Position numbers and translations under genes: made by a program. The notes under the pieces are model-generated. The model was not told the DNA's origin. It was given only the letters and a program-made list of their open reading frames with translations, and ran no database searches. Of a stretch of DNA of 57,593 nucleotides, positions 34,241-43,876 are shown piece after piece (positions within the stretch are counted from its first letter, which is position 1; each line of letters begins with the position of its first letter). The stretch spans positions 1 to 57,593 of the forward strand of contig JAHRYV010000019.1 of NCBI GenBank assembly GCA_020621965.1, given 5' to 3'. The stretch comes from Curvibacter sp. Lineage in GTDB: Bacteria; Pseudomonadota; Gammaproteobacteria; Burkholderiales; Burkholderiaceae_C.

Positions 34241-35315
34241 AGACGCGGGCCTTGCGTGGTGTCAGCACCAGCAGTTCGCCCTCCGTCAGGCCGAATTCAC
34301 GGTATTGTGACGCAGGAATCTGCGCCTCGATGACCGTATTGTCCCCGGATGGAGTGTCGTGCTCGGGAATAAGTTCCAGCCGGGCGGTCGGCCCGACCAC
34401 GATGGCGCGGCTCAGGCGGGCCGCGATGCCCGTGGCGCCGGTGGACCAGCGCACGACCTCGAAGTCGTGCGGGCGCACGTAGGCATAGGCCCGGGCATCG
34501 GCCGCGTCGCGGTGCTCGGGGGCATCCAGGCGCAGGCCCTGCTGGCCGGAGCCGATCAGCACCTCGCCCTGCTCCACCCGGCCGTGGAAAAGATTCACGT
34601 CGCCCAGGAAACCGTAGACGAAGGGGCTGGCGGGGTGGTCCCAGACCTGCTGGGGCGTGCCGATCTGCTCGATGCGGCCCTGGTTCATGAGCACCACGCG
34701 GTCGGCCACCTCCAGCGCCTCTTCCTGGTCGTGCGTGACGAAGATGCTGGTCACGTGCAGTTCGTCGTGCAGGCGGCGCAGCCAGCGGCGCAGCTCCTTG
34801 CGCACCTTGGCGTCCAGCGCGCCGAAGGGCTCGTCCAGCAGCAGCACCTTGGGCTCCACGGCCAGGGCGCGCGCCAGGGCGATGCGCTGGCGCTGCCCGC
34901 CCGAGAGCTGCGAGGGATAACGGTCGGCCAGCCAGTCCAGCTGCACCAGGCTCAGCAGCTCGTGCACCTTGGCCTTGATCTGGGTTTCGCTGGGGCGCAC
35001 GGCGCGCGGTTTCATGCGCAGGCCGAAGGCCACGTTGTCGAACACGGTCATGTGGCGGAACAAAGCGTAGTGCTGGAACACGAAGCCCACATTGCGCTCG
35101 CGCACATGCACCTCGGTGGTGTCTTCGCCGGAAAACAGGATGGCGCCCTGGTCGGGTGTTTCCAGGCCGGCAATGATGCGCAAGAGCGTGGTCTTGCCGC
35201 AACCCGAGGGGCCCAGCAGCGCGATCAGTTCACCGGACTGGATGTCGAGGTTGACGTTGCGCAGGGCCTGGAAGTCGCCGAACTGCTTGCTGATGTCGCG
35301 GATTTCAATACTCAT
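34200..35315 (-). CDS. cysA: Sulfate/thiosulfate ABC transporter ATPase
   Basis: A 371-residue CysA: Walker [16 protein letters not shown]-loop [17 protein letters not shown], signature [15 protein letters not shown], Walker [13 protein letters not shown], switch His in VTHDQEEAL, then a C-terminal TOBE-like regulatory domain. It powers sulfate and thiosulfate uptake with CysT and CysW, encoded just upstream on the same strand, and is 9 bp from cysW. Confidence 0.94.
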   Translation of the reverse strand: MSIEIRDISKQFGDFQALRNVNLDIQSGELIALLGPSGCGKTTLLRIIAGLETPDQGAILFSGEDTTEVHVRERNVGFVFQHYALFRHMTVFDNVAFGLRMKPRAVRPSETQIKAKVHELLSLVQLDWLADRYPSQLSGGQRQRIALARALAVEPKVLLLDEPFGALDAKVRKELRRWLRRLHDELHVTSIFVTHDQEEALEVADRVVLMNQGRIEQIGTPQQVWDHPASPFVYGFLGDVNLFHGRVEQGEVLIGSGQQGLRLDAPEHRDAADARAYAYVRPHDFEVVRWSTGATGIAARLSRAIVVGPTARLELIPEHDTPSGDNTVIEAQIPASQYREFGLTEGELLVLTPRKARVFVEESPALAHSSA

Positions 35316-35324
35316 GATGCACTT

Positions 35325-36225
35325 TCAACGGGCCGGCACGGGCACAGCGAGAGAGGACGGCCGCTCGGGCGGCAATTCGGCGGCGGCCTTGAGCTCGCGC
35401 TCGTGGCGCCATTCGACGACCGACTTGATGACCAGGGTCACCAGCGCCAGCAGGGCCAGCAGCGAGGCCACGGCAAAGGCGGCCACGGACTGGTACTCGT
35501 TGTAGAGCACCTCCACGTGCAGCGGCATGGTGTTGGTCTGGCCGCGGATGTGGCCCGAGACCACGGACACGGCGCCGAACTCGCCCATGGCGCGCGCGTT
35601 GCACAGGATGACGCCGTAGATCAGGCCCCACTTGATGTTGGGCAGGGTCACGTACCAGAAGGTCTGCCAGCCGGTGGCGCCCAGCACGATGGCGGCCTGC
35701 TCTTCCTCGTTGCCCTGGGCCTGCATCAGCGGAATGAGTTCACGCGCAATGAAGGGAAAGGTCACGAAGACGGTGGCCAGCACGATGCCGGGCACGGCGA
35801 AGATGATCTTGATGTCGTGCGCCTGCAGCCAGGGACCGAACCAGCCCTGCGCGCCGAAGACCAGCACGTAGATCAGGCCGGACACCACGGGCGAAACCGA
35901 GAATGGCAGATCCACCAGCGTGGTCAGGAAAGCCTTGCCGCGGAACTCGTACTTGGCGATAGCCCAGGCCGCGGCCAGACCGAAGACCAGGTTTAGCGGC
36001 ACGGCTATGGCCGCGGTGATCAGCGTGAGGCGGATGGCGGCCCAGGCGTCGGGTTCCTTGAGCGCTTCCCAGTAGGCGTCCCAGCCCTTGCGCAGCGCCT
36101 CGGTGAACACGGCCGCCAGCGGCAGCACGCGAACGGAACATGAAGGCCAGCGCCACACCGATGAGCGTGTGCGCCAGGCCGGCTCGGTGGTGCCGGCGCG
36201 GGCCGTGCGTTTGACGTTCTGTCAT
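35325..36225 (-). pseudogene. cysW: Sulfate ABC transporter permease CysW, N-terminus frame-broken
   Basis: From about 36120 down to 35325 the frame encodes a well-conserved CysW ([20 protein letters not shown], then six helices and the EAA loop [20 protein letters not shown]). The expected start ATG at 36225 overlaps the cysT stop (ATGA), but the first 35 codons ([21 protein letters not shown]) are in another frame. At least three small indels lie between 36125 and 36210. If the sequence is right, only an internally started protein lacking the first helix is possible. Sequence error is the simpler reading. Confidence 0.82.
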
Positions 36226-37097
36226 GCAGGGGCTCCGAACGTTTTCGTTGGTAAGACTGCAGGCCGTTGATGAGCAGCAGCAGGACGAGGAGATGACCAG
36301 CATGACCAGGCCACGGCGGTGGCACCGGCGTAGTCGTACTGCTCCAGCTTGCCGATGATGATGAGCGGCGTGATCTCCGACACCATGGGCATATTGCCGG
36401 CGATGAAGATGACCGAGCCGTATTCACCCACGGCGCGGGCGAAGGCCATGGCAAAACCGGTCAGCAGCGCGGGCGCGACGGAGGGGAAGATCACGTAACG
36501 GAAGATCTGCCAGCGGGTAGCGCCCAGGCTGGTGGCGGCCTCTTCCAGTTCCTTCTCCGTGTCTTCCAGCACCGGCTGCACCGTGCGCACCACAAACGGC
36601 AGGCCGATGAAGATCAGCGCGACCACCACACCGGCCGGCTTGAAGGCCAGCTGGATGCCGTAGGGCTCCAGCAGCTGGCCCACCCAGCCATTGCCCGCCA
36701 GCAGAGCCGTGAGCGCAATGCCGGCCACGGCCGTGGGCAGGGCAAACGGCAGATCGACCAGCGCGTCGACGATCTTCTTGCCCGGGAACCGGTAGCGCAC
36801 CAGCACCCAGGCCACGAGCAGGCCGAAGACCACGTTGACCAGCGCGGCGATCAGCGAGGCGCCGAAGGTCAGCCGGTAGGAGGCCAGCACACGCGGTGAG
36901 GTGACCGCCACCCAGAACTGCTCCCAGCTCAGCGTGAAGGTCTTGAAAACCAGGGCCGAGAGCGGGATCAGCACGATCAGGCTCAGGTACAGCACCGTGT
37001 ACCCCAGCGTGAGGTTGAAGCCGGGCAGCACACGCCGCGGCGCGCGCCGGGGAGCGGCGGCGGCGGCCAGCGGTGCGGTGAGGGTCGCCGTTGTCAT
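36222..37097 (-). CDS. cysT: Sulfate ABC transporter permease CysT, last residues scrambled
   Basis: A 291-residue permease with six helices and the EAA coupling loop ([20 protein letters not shown]). Conservation is good to [15 protein letters not shown] near 36320. The last 29 residues are out of frame: the expected hydrophobic helix ([17 protein letters not shown]) is found in an adjacent frame. The stop still overlaps the cysW ATG, so compensating indels are present between 36230 and 36315. It starts directly after the binding-protein stop. Confidence 0.85.
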   Translation of the reverse strand: MTTATLTAPLAAAAAPRRAPRRVLPGFNLTLGYTVLYLSLIVLIPLSALVFKTFTLSWEQFWVAVTSPRVLASYRLTFGASLIAALVNVVFGLLVAWVLVRYRFPGKKIVDALVDLPFALPTAVAGIALTALLAGNGWVGQLLEPYGIQLAFKPAGVVVALIFIGLPFVVRTVQPVLEDTEKELEEAATSLGATRWQIFRYVIFPSVAPALLTGFAMAFARAVGEYGSVIFIAGNMPMVSEITPLIIIGKLEQYDYAGATAVAWSCWSSPRPAAAHQRPAVLPTKTFGAPA

Positions 37098-38090
37098 TTA
37101 CTTGACCGTGTAGAGCTGGTCGAACTTGCCGCCGTCGTTGAAGTGCACCTTCTGCGCCTCGCCCAGGCTGCCGAAGTAGTCCTGCACGGTGAAGAACTGC
37201 ACCGGCTTGAAGGTGGCCGCGTGTTTCTTCAGCACATTGGCGTTGCGTGGACGCAAGGCGTGTTTGGCGGCGATCTCCTGCGCTTCTTCCGAGTACAGGT
37301 AGTCCAGATAGGCCTTGGCCAGATCGCCCGTGCCCTTCTTGGCCACGGTGCGCTCCACCACGGCCACCGGGTTCTCGGCCACGATGCTGCTGGACGGATG
37401 GATGGCATCGACCCTGCCGGCGCCGAACTCGCGGTCCACCGAGACCACTTCGGATTCGAAGGTGATCAGCACGTCGCCGATATTGCGTTGCAGGAAGACG
37501 GTGGTGGCGTCGCGACCGCCCTTGGCCAGAATCGGCACGTTCTTGTACAGCTTGGCCACGAAGTCGGCGGCCTGCGCGTCGGTGCCGCCCCTCTTGCGCA
37601 CCGAGCCCCAGGCGGCCAGGTAGGCCATGCGGCCATTGCCACCGGTCTTGGGGTTGACCACGATGACCTGCACGCCGGGTTTGATGAGGTCGTCCCAGTC
37701 CCTGATGCCCTTGGGGTTGCCGTTGCGCACCAGGAACAGCATGGTGGAGGTGGTGGGCGAGGCATTGTGGGGGAAACGTTTGGCCCAGTCGGGGGCCACC
37801 AGGCCCTTGGAAGCCAGGAACTCGATGTCGGTGGTGGTGTTCATGGTCACCACGTCGGCGTCCAGGCCGTCGTTGACGGCACGCGCCTGGGCGCTGGAGC
37901 CGCCGTGGGCCTGGGCTATCTTCACGTCCCTGCCCGTGGTCTTCTTGTAGTGGGCCGTGAAGGCGACGTTGTAGTCCTTGTAGAACTCGCGCGCCACGTC
38001 GTAGGAGGCGTTGAGCAGGTTCTGGGCCGGGGCCAGGGAGCTGGCAGCCAGGGCCAGGGCGGCAAAGGAGAGTTGGAGTCTGGTTTTCAT
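37098..38090 (-). CDS. Sulfate/thiosulfate-binding periplasmic protein
   Basis: A 330-residue type II binding protein with a Sec signal (MKTRLQLSFAALALAASSLA, cleavage near 23). Family signatures are NASYDVAREFYKDYN, QAHGGSSAQARAVNDGLDAD and NPKTGGNGRMAYLAAWG. These bind sulfate or thiosulfate through backbone and Ser/Trp contacts. It lies at the head of cysT-cysW-cysA and is a diverged paralogue of the protein at 49.7-50.7 kb. Sbp or CysP cannot be decided, so no symbol is given. Confidence 0.92.
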   Translation of the reverse strand: MKTRLQLSFAALALAASSLAPAQNLLNASYDVAREFYKDYNVAFTAHYKKTTGRDVKIAQAHGGSSAQARAVNDGLDADVVTMNTTTDIEFLASKGLVAPDWAKRFPHNASPTTSTMLFLVRNGNPKGIRDWDDLIKPGVQVIVVNPKTGGNGRMAYLAAWGSVRKRGGTDAQAADFVAKLYKNVPILAKGGRDATTVFLQRNIGDVLITFESEVVSVDREFGAGRVDAIHPSSSIVAENPVAVVERTVAKKGTGDLAKAYLDYLYSEEAQEIAAKHALRPRNANVLKKHAATFKPVQFFTVQDYFGSLGEAQKVHFNDGGKFDQLYTVK

Positions 38091-38701
38091 ACGGAGAGCT
38101 GAAGCGGGGTGGTAAGAAGGTTGAATTCGGCGGGGGCCGGCGCGACGGGTTTGAGCCCGCCCTCGCCCACCAGGGACTGCAGCAAGGCCAGGCCCAGCGG
38201 CCAGGGGCCGTGGCCGGACTCGACGTTGATGTGGCCGGCGTCGGGCACACGCACGAACTCGCTGCCCCAGTTGCGCGCGTAGGCACCGGAGAGCCGCACC
38301 GGGCAATACGGGTCGTTGCTGCTGGCCACCAGCACGCTGCGATAGGGCAGCTTGCGGCTGGGCACGGGCGCAAAGTCGGCCAGCACCGAACGCCGCTCGG
38401 GGTCGGCGGGGGCCACCAGCAAAGCCCCGTGGATGCGGGCCTCGGATTCGGTTGGCAGGTGGGTCACGGCGATGCAGCCCAGGCTGTGCGCGACCACCAC
38501 CACGGGCTCGCCCTGGGCCAGGATGGTGCGGTGGATCATGTCCACCCAGGCCGCGCGGGTCGGGAACAGCCAGTCTTCCTGGCGGACCCGCACCGTGCGC
38601 GCATAACGCTCGGCCCACAGGCTCTGCCAGTGGCCGGGGCCCGAGTCGCGCCAGCCGGGCACGATGAGCACGGTGACGGGGTTGGCTTGCTCCTTATGCA
38701 T
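38087..38701 (-). CDS. RBBP9/YdeN-family alpha/beta hydrolase
   Basis: A 204-residue hydrolase: VLIVPGWRDSGPGHWQSLW, nucleophile elbow VVVAHSLGCIA (Ser about residue 74), SSNDPYCPV with the acid, and DAGHINVESGHG with the catalytic His. It is a likely serine hydrolase of unknown substrate. Its stop overlaps the sulfate-binding protein start (ATGA), so it leads the sulfate transport operon; a link to sulfate ester or thioester use is only a guess. Confidence 0.87.
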   Translation of the reverse strand: MHKEQANPVTVLIVPGWRDSGPGHWQSLWAERYARTVRVRQEDWLFPTRAAWVDMIHRTILAQGEPVVVVAHSLGCIAVTHLPTESEARIHGALLVAPADPERRSVLADFAPVPSRKLPYRSVLVASSNDPYCPVRLSGAYARNWGSEFVRVPDAGHINVESGHGPWPLGLALLQSLVGEGGLKPVAPAPAEFNLLTTPLQLSV

Positions 38702-38726
38702 GAAAGTATTGTGCGGAGCAATCCTT

Positions 38727-38748
38727 AGAACTCAAACTACGGAGTTCT
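38727..38748. promoter_or_regulatory. Perfect inverted repeat upstream of the sulfate transport operon
   Basis: AGAACTC and GAGTTCT flank an 8-base spacer, 26 bp before the first gene of the operon, in an AT-rich 109-bp gap. A candidate operator for CysB or another regulator; the regulator is not identified. Confidence 0.5.
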
Positions 38749-38810
38749 TATTTGCATATAGGCATTTCCGTATGTCGAGGCCCGGCCGACGGGCCGGTGT
38801 GGAGACGGCG

Positions 38811-39731
38811 TCAAAGGCTGGCCTTGCGCGGCTGGCCCTCGGCCACGATGTGCTCCCCCAGGAAATCCAGGAACCGCCGCACCGCCGGCAGCAGGCCCCG
38901 GCGCGAGGGGAAAACGGCGTGGAAGATGCCGGGGCGCGGCGCCCAGCCCGGCAGCACCTCGACCAGCCGCCGGTCCAGCAGCTCCTCGCGGCACATGTAG
39001 TCCGGCAGCACCGAGACGCCCACACCGCGCACCACGGCCATCTTGAGCGTGAGCAGGTCGTCGGCCACATAACGCGGCTGGTGCGCGAACTCATGCATGC
39101 GGCCATCGGGCCCCAGCAGCGGCCAGACGGCACGGCCGTCGGCGGCCGACATGCTGACCGTGTGCAGGCCGGCCAGGTCCTCGACCCGGGCCGGCCGGCC
39201 CTGGCGCGCCAGCTGCGCCGGACTGGCCACGAGCAGGGTCTGCGTCAGGCCCAGGTTCTTGACGACCAGGCTGCCGCTGTCGTCCAGGCTGGGGCGCACG
39301 CGCAGGGCCACGTCCACCCCCTCCTCCACCAGGTCCACCACCCGGTTGCTGACCTGCATCTCGACACGCACCTGCGGATGGCGCGCCAGGAACAGGGGCA
39401 GCAGCGGCCCCACCGTGCTCTGCGCCAGCGTGACCGGACAGACCACACGGATGGTGCCGCGCGGCTCGGTCTGCACCAGGGCCACCGCCTCGGCGGCAGC
39501 ACCGGCCTCGTCGCGCACGGCAGCGCAGTGCCGGTGGAAGAGCTCGCCCGCCTCGGTCAGCGAGAGCTTGCGCGTGGTGCGTTGCAGCAGGCGCACGCCC
39601 AGGCGGGCTTCGAGCTCGGCCACCCGCCGCGACAGCCGGGATTTGGGGATGCCCAGGAAACGGCCGGCGGCGGCAAAACCACCCCGGTCCACCACCTCGG
39701 CGAAATACAGCATGTCATTGAGGTCCTGCAT
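38811..39731 (-). CDS. LysR-family transcriptional regulator
   Basis: A 306-residue LTTR: helix-turn-helix GGFAAAGRFLGIPKSRLSRR and effector domain (GTIRVVCPVTLAQSTVGPLL; GVGVSVLPDYMCREELLDRR). It is of the group often found divergent from FMN oxidoreductases or efflux genes. It faces azoR across 121 bp that hold a LysR-type dyad, so it is the likely azoR regulator and autoregulator. Confidence 0.88.
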   Translation of the reverse strand: MQDLNDMLYFAEVVDRGGFAAAGRFLGIPKSRLSRRVAELEARLGVRLLQRTTRKLSLTEAGELFHRHCAAVRDEAGAAAEAVALVQTEPRGTIRVVCPVTLAQSTVGPLLPLFLARHPQVRVEMQVSNRVVDLVEEGVDVALRVRPSLDDSGSLVVKNLGLTQTLLVASPAQLARQGRPARVEDLAGLHTVSMSAADGRAVWPLLGPDGRMHEFAHQPRYVADDLLTLKMAVVRGVGVSVLPDYMCREELLDRRLVEVLPGWAPRPGIFHAVFPSRRGLLPAVRRFLDFLGEHIVAEGQPRKASL

Positions 39732-39744
39732 GGTCGCTCCATTA

Positions 39745-39760
39745 GTCCTATTTTCAGGAC
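39745..39760. promoter_or_regulatory. LysR-type dyad between the LysR gene and azoR
   Basis: GTCCT and AGGAC flank ATTTTC, 13 bp upstream of the LysR ATG. It matches the size and place of LTTR recognition dyads that serve divergent genes. Confidence 0.6.
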
Positions 39761-39852
39761 AATCTAACGCGATTTTGCCTACTTATCAATGAATCGACTC
39801 ATCTCCACAATTTATCCATCGCCGCAAGCGCGGTAACACACCGGAGAAAGTC

Positions 39853-40491
39853 ATGAAACTCTTGCATATCGATTCCAGCATCCTGGGCGGCAACTCGGTC
39901 TCGCGCCAGCTCACCGAGCGCATCACGGCCCAGTGGCGGGCCACCCACCCCGGCACCGTGGTCGACTACCTGGACCTGGCCGCCGACGCGCCCAGCCACC
40001 TGTCCGCGGATTCGCTGGGTTTCCGTCTGGGCCTGGACGCCGAGCGCCTGAACGAGGTGCAAAAGCGTGAGAACGCGCGCTCCGAAGCGCTGGTCAGCCA
40101 GTTCCTGGCGGCCGACGTGATCGTGGTGGGCGCCCCGCTCTACAACTTCTCCATCCCCAGCCAGCTCAAGGCCTGGATCGACCGCGTGGCGCAGGCCGGC
40201 CGCACCTTCAAGTACACCGAGCAGGGCCCCGTGGGCCTGGCCGGCGGCAAGACCGTGATCGTCGCCTCGACGCGTGGCGGGGTCTATTCCACCAGCGAGG
40301 CCGGCCGCGCGCTGGAACACCAGGAAAGCTATCTGCAGACCGTGTTCGGCTTCTTCGGCATCACCGACGTGCGCTTCGTGCGCGCCGAGGGCGTGGCCAT
40401 GGGTGAAGCGCCCAAGGCCCAGGCCCTGGCCGCCGCCCAAGCCGAGATCCTGGCCGTCACCGGCAGCGCCAGGACGGCCGTCGCGGCCTGA
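39853..40491 (+). CDS. azoR: FMN-dependent NADH-azoreductase / quinone reductase
   Basis: A 212-residue flavodoxin-fold enzyme: [20 protein letters not shown] (FMN phosphate loop), [20 protein letters not shown] and [12 protein letters not shown] are the AzoR signatures. It reduces azo compounds and quinones by two electrons, as a homodimer in the cytoplasm, and probably guards against electrophiles. It is controlled by the divergent LysR regulator. Confidence 0.93.
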   Translation: MKLLHIDSSILGGNSVSRQLTERITAQWRATHPGTVVDYLDLAADAPSHLSADSLGFRLGLDAERLNEVQKRENARSEALVSQFLAADVIVVGAPLYNFSIPSQLKAWIDRVAQAGRTFKYTEQGPVGLAGGKTVIVASTRGGVYSTSEAGRALEHQESYLQTVFGFFGITDVRFVRAEGVAMGEAPKAQALAAAQAEILAVTGSARTAVAA

Positions 40492-40572
40492 ACCTGCGCC
40501 CGCGGCACCGCACCCCGTGCGGGCCCGGTTTTCACGCGGGCCGGCGCCGGGAACGGCACCGGCCACGCCGGC
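40492..40572. terminator. Convergent gap with GC-rich hairpins
   Basis: Between azoR and fccB (convergent ends) lies CCGCAC/GTGCGG (40508-40522) with a 3-base loop and a further GC-rich dyad. T-tracts are weak, so termination here is possible but not proven. Confidence 0.4.
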
Positions 40573-41850
40573 TTACAGCAGTGCGTCGGCCCAGATGTTG
40601 CGAGCCCAGGCCTGGGCGTACTGGCCTTCCTGCGCATTGGCCTGGGCGGAGAGTCCGCCCGCCCCTGGCACCGCCACCAGCGTCTGCTGCTCGGCGTTCC
40701 ATTTGTGCACGGAGGCCACGTGCACCACGTCGGTATCGGAGACGAAGCTGTAGCAGGTGTTGGCGATGACGAGCTGCGGGTTCACCGGCTCGCCCCTGAT
40801 CAGCGCGATCACCGCATCGGCCGCCACCTTGGCGTGGTTGTTGGCCATGAAACCCGACTTGGGCATGGCCGGCGCCGACAGCGTGGCGTCACCCAGCACG
40901 TGGATGCCCGGGGCCACGGTCGACTCGAAGGTCTGGAAGTTCACACCGCACCACTTGTTGTTGGCCGTGATCAGCCCGGCCGTCTGCGCAATGCGGCCGG
41001 CCCGCTGCGGCGGCACCACGTTGAGCACGCCCACCTTGTAGGTGTCGAACGAGGTCTCGATGGTGTTGGTGGCGGCATCCACCCGCACCAGCTCGCTGTT
41101 GGGACGGTAGTCGACCAGACCGGGGTAACGCTCGTTCCAGGCCTTGAGGAACAGACCCTTCTTGGAGACGATGTCGGGGTTGGCGTCGAGCACCAGCACC
41201 TTGGAGCGCGGCTTGTGCCGCCTGAAGTAGAAGGCCACCTGGGCCGCGCGCTCGTAGGGGCCGGGTGGGCAGCGGTACGGCGCCTTGGGGATGTGCAGGG
41301 CGTAGACGCCGCCGTCGGGCAGCGCCTCCAGCTGGCGACGCAGGGCCACGGTCTGCGGCCCGGCTTTCCAGGCGTGCAGCACGCGGGCCTGGGCCTCGGC
41401 GCTCTGCAGCCCGCTCACCTGCTCGTACTGGAAGTCCACCCCGGGCGAGACGATGAGGCGGTCGTAACGCAGCGTGTCGCCGCGCGCCAGGCGCACGGTG
41501 CGCTTGTCGGCGTCAATGGCCAGGGCCTCGTCGTGCACCACCTTCACGCCATACTTGCGCTGCAGCGTGTCGTAGCCCGTGGTCAGCTCTTCGATCTGCT
41601 TGCTGCCACCCAGCACCAGGTTGCTCAGCGGGCAGGACACAAAGGCCGCCTCGCGCTCCACCAGCACGACCTCGATGTCGGGTGCCCACAGACGGATGTA
41701 CTTGGCGGCGGTGGCGCCACCGTAGCCGCCGCCGATCACCACCACCCGGGCGACCGGCTTGTGCACGGAGGGCGTGGCACAGGCCGTCAGTTGGGCCGCG
41801 GCGTAGGCGCCGCAAGCGGCCAGAATGCCGCGTCGATTGATATGAAACAT
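40573..41850 (-). CDS. fccB: Flavocytochrome c sulfide dehydrogenase, flavoprotein subunit
   Basis: A 425-residue FAD protein with a Tat signal (NRRGILAACG). Features: the ADP-binding motif VVVIGGGYGGATAAKYIRLW, VSCPLSNLVLGG, and the two redox cysteines in APYRCPPGPYERA and VIANTCYSF. A C-terminal FCSD domain follows. FccB oxidises sulfide to sulfur in the periplasm and passes electrons to the heme subunit encoded next to it. It could detoxify sulfide made by CysI or sulfonate use. SoxF is the same family. Confidence 0.92.
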   Translation of the reverse strand: MFHINRRGILAACGAYAAAQLTACATPSVHKPVARVVVIGGGYGGATAAKYIRLWAPDIEVVLVEREAAFVSCPLSNLVLGGSKQIEELTTGYDTLQRKYGVKVVHDEALAIDADKRTVRLARGDTLRYDRLIVSPGVDFQYEQVSGLQSAEAQARVLHAWKAGPQTVALRRQLEALPDGGVYALHIPKAPYRCPPGPYERAAQVAFYFRRHKPRSKVLVLDANPDIVSKKGLFLKAWNERYPGLVDYRPNSELVRVDAATNTIETSFDTYKVGVLNVVPPQRAGRIAQTAGLITANNKWCGVNFQTFESTVAPGIHVLGDATLSAPAMPKSGFMANNHAKVAADAVIALIRGEPVNPQLVIANTCYSFVSDTDVVHVASVHKWNAEQQTLVAVPGAGGLSAQANAQEGQYAQAWARNIWADALL

Positions 41851-41864
41851 GGTGTGCTCCCCGA

Positions 41865-42173
41865 TCAGCGCTTCGGGCGGGAAAAGAAATCAGCGAGGCG
41901 TTCCAGCTCCGCATCCGTGTAGCCCCTGGCGTGCTGGTGCATCACCGTGGCGGGCCGCTCCCCCCTCTTGAAGGCCAGCAGCAGCTCCAGCAGGCGCGCC
42001 CTGTCCACGCCGGCGATGGTGGGGATGCCGCCCTGGCTGACCCCATCGGTGCCATGGCAGGCGGCGCAGGATGCCGCCCAGGCGCGGGTCTGACGCTCCT
42101 GGGCCGTCTGTGCCAGGGCCGGTGCGGCTGCCGCGAGGGTCAACGCAGCCAGCGTGAAATACGAGTTCTTCAT
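41865..42173 (-). CDS. Monoheme c-type cytochrome, FccA-like
   Basis: A 102-residue periplasmic cytochrome with a Sec signal (MKNSYFTLAALTLAAAAPAL, ending ALAQ). One heme site ASCAACHGTDG and a Met ligand in ATVMHQHARGYTD are present. It pairs with fccB 14 bp downstream. Purple-bacterial FccA is diheme; this one is monoheme, as in many chemotrophs. It transfers electrons from FccB to the respiratory chain. Confidence 0.88.
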   Translation of the reverse strand: MKNSYFTLAALTLAAAAPALAQTAQERQTRAWAASCAACHGTDGVSQGGIPTIAGVDRARLLELLLAFKRGERPATVMHQHARGYTDAELERLADFFSRPKR

Positions 42174-42205
42174 GGTGTTGATTCCTGAGTTGTCCGCAAC
42201 GCGGC

Positions 42206-43501
42206 TCAGACCGCGGCCAGGGCCTGGTCCAGATCGGACAGCAGATCGTCAATGTGTTCGATGCCGACCGACAGGCGCACCGCGTCCTCGGGCACACCGG
42301 CCTTGGCCAGCTCCTCGGGCGAGAGCTGACGATGGGTGGTCGACGCCGGATGGGTGGCCAGCGACTTGGCATCGCCGATGTTGACCAGCCGGGTGAAAAG
42401 CTGCAGCGCATCGAGGAAACGCGCGCCCGCCTCACGCCCGCCCCCGGCGGCCGACTTCACACCAAAAGTCAGCAGACCCGAGGCCTTGCCGCCCAGGTAC
42501 TTCTGGGCCAGCGCATGGTCGCGGTGCTCCGGCAAGCCGGCGTAGTTGACCCAGCCCACCTTGGGATGCTTCTGCAGGAACCGCGCCACCCTGAGCGTGT
42601 TGTCGTTGATGCGCTCCAGCCGCAGCGCCAGCGTCTCGATGCCTTGCAGGATCTGGAAGGCGTTGAAGGGTGAAATGGCCGCACCGGTATTGCGCAGCGG
42701 CACCACGCGCGCGCGGCCGATGTAGGCCGCCGGACCCAGGGCCTCGGTGTAGACCACGCCGTGGTAACTCGGGTCGGGTTCGTTCAGGCGTTTGAAGCGG
42801 GCCTTGTGCTCGGCCCAGGGGAACTTGCCCGAATCCACAATGGCGCCACCGATGGAGGTGCCGTGGCCGCCCAGGTACTTGGTGAGCGAGTGCACCACGA
42901 TGTCGGCGCCGTGCTCGAACGGCCGCAGGAGATAGGGCGTGGCGACCGTGTTGTCGACGATCAGCGGCACGCCGTGGCGGTGTGCAATGTCGGCGATGCG
43001 CGCGATGTCGGTCACATTGCCCTGCGGGTTGCCCAGCGACTCGACGAACACCGCCTTGGTGCGCGCGTCGATCAGCGGCGCGAAACTGGTCGGGTCGCGG
43101 TGATCGGCAAATCGGGTGGTGATGCCGAACTGCGGCAGCGTGTGCGCAAACAGGTTGTAGGTGCCGCCGTAGAGCGCGGTGGAGGCCACAATGTTGTCAC
43201 CGGCCTCGGCAATGGTCTGGATGGCGTAGGTCACGGCCGCCTGGCCCGAGGCCAGCGCGAGGGCCGCGATACCGCACTCGAGCGCGGCGACACGCTTTTC
43301 CAGCACGTCCTGCGTCGGGTTCATGATGCGGGTGTAGATGTTGCCAGGCACCTTCAGATCGAACAGGTCGGCCCCGTGCTGGGCGCTGTCGAAGGCGTAG
43401 GCGGCCGTCTGGTAGATCGGCACGGCCACCGCCTTGGTCGTGGGGTCGGGGGTGTAGCCCGCGTGGACGGACCTGGTTTCGAATTTCCAGGATTCGGACA
43501 T
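42206..43501 (-). CDS. metY: O-acetylhomoserine sulfhydrylase (Cys/Met metabolism PLP enzyme)
   Basis: A 431-residue gamma-family PLP enzyme: [80 protein letters not shown] and the PLP lysine in [11 protein letters not shown]. The length and the MNPT segment are typical of MetY, which joins sulfide to O-acetylhomoserine to give homocysteine. ATG at 43501 has AAGGAG upstream. It sits between the ssu genes and fccAB, so sulfide has two fates encoded side by side. Confidence 0.92.
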   Translation of the reverse strand: MSESWKFETRSVHAGYTPDPTTKAVAVPIYQTAAYAFDSAQHGADLFDLKVPGNIYTRIMNPTQDVLEKRVAALECGIAALALASGQAAVTYAIQTIAEAGDNIVASTALYGGTYNLFAHTLPQFGITTRFADHRDPTSFAPLIDARTKAVFVESLGNPQGNVTDIARIADIAHRHGVPLIVDNTVATPYLLRPFEHGADIVVHSLTKYLGGHGTSIGGAIVDSGKFPWAEHKARFKRLNEPDPSYHGVVYTEALGPAAYIGRARVVPLRNTGAAISPFNAFQILQGIETLALRLERINDNTLRVARFLQKHPKVGWVNYAGLPEHRDHALAQKYLGGKASGLLTFGVKSAAGGGREAGARFLDALQLFTRLVNIGDAKSLATHPASTTHRQLSPEELAKAGVPEDAVRLSVGIEHIDDLLSDLDQALAAV

Positions 43502-43626
43502 GGGAAGACTCCTTGCCGGGGCTGGCCACAAGGACGGCCCAGGCGTGCGTGAACGGGGAACGGTTCAGCAGGCCGAAGACCGAAACCAGCCTTCGACCCG
43601 CCGCGCCGGATGGCGGCGCGAAAAGA
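43502..43626. other. Gap between ssuF and metY
   Basis: On the minus strand CGCGCCG/CGGCGCG forms a 7-bp stem just past the ssuF stop, without a T-tract. I looked for SAM or SAH riboswitch cores upstream of metY and saw none. Confidence 0.35.
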
Positions 43627-43842
43627 TCAGATCTTGGCCAGCGAGACCTCGGTAGCTTTCACCAGGGCGACCACCTCGGTGCCCGGCTTGAGCGCCAGGT
43701 CGTTGACCGAGCGTGTGGTGATGACCGAGGTGACGATGCCCCAGGGCGTCTCGACGTCGATTTCGGACACCACGTCGCCGCGGATGATCTCCTTGATCTT
43801 GCCGCGGAACTGGTTGCGCACGTTGATGGCTTGGATGGACAT
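43627..43842 (-). CDS. ssuF: Molbindin-like TOBE protein SsuF
   Basis: A 71-residue single Mop/TOBE domain (INVRNQFRGKIKEIIRGDVV, ending VALVKATEVSLAKI). Such proteins bind molybdate or similar oxyanions. In Pseudomonas putida ssuEADCBF, ssuF encodes this type of protein and is needed for sulfonate use, and the place here (after ssuB) is the same. Its exact task is not known. Confidence 0.88.
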   Translation of the reverse strand: MSIQAINVRNQFRGKIKEIIRGDVVSEIDVETPWGIVTSVITTRSVNDLALKPGTEVVALVKATEVSLAKI

Positions 43843-43876
43843 GGTGTTACTCCTTGCTAAGTCCGTTGAGAAATTT

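Noticed and set aside
43502..43626. SAM/SAH riboswitch before metY
   Set aside because: No recognisable core of either class; only a short GC stem.
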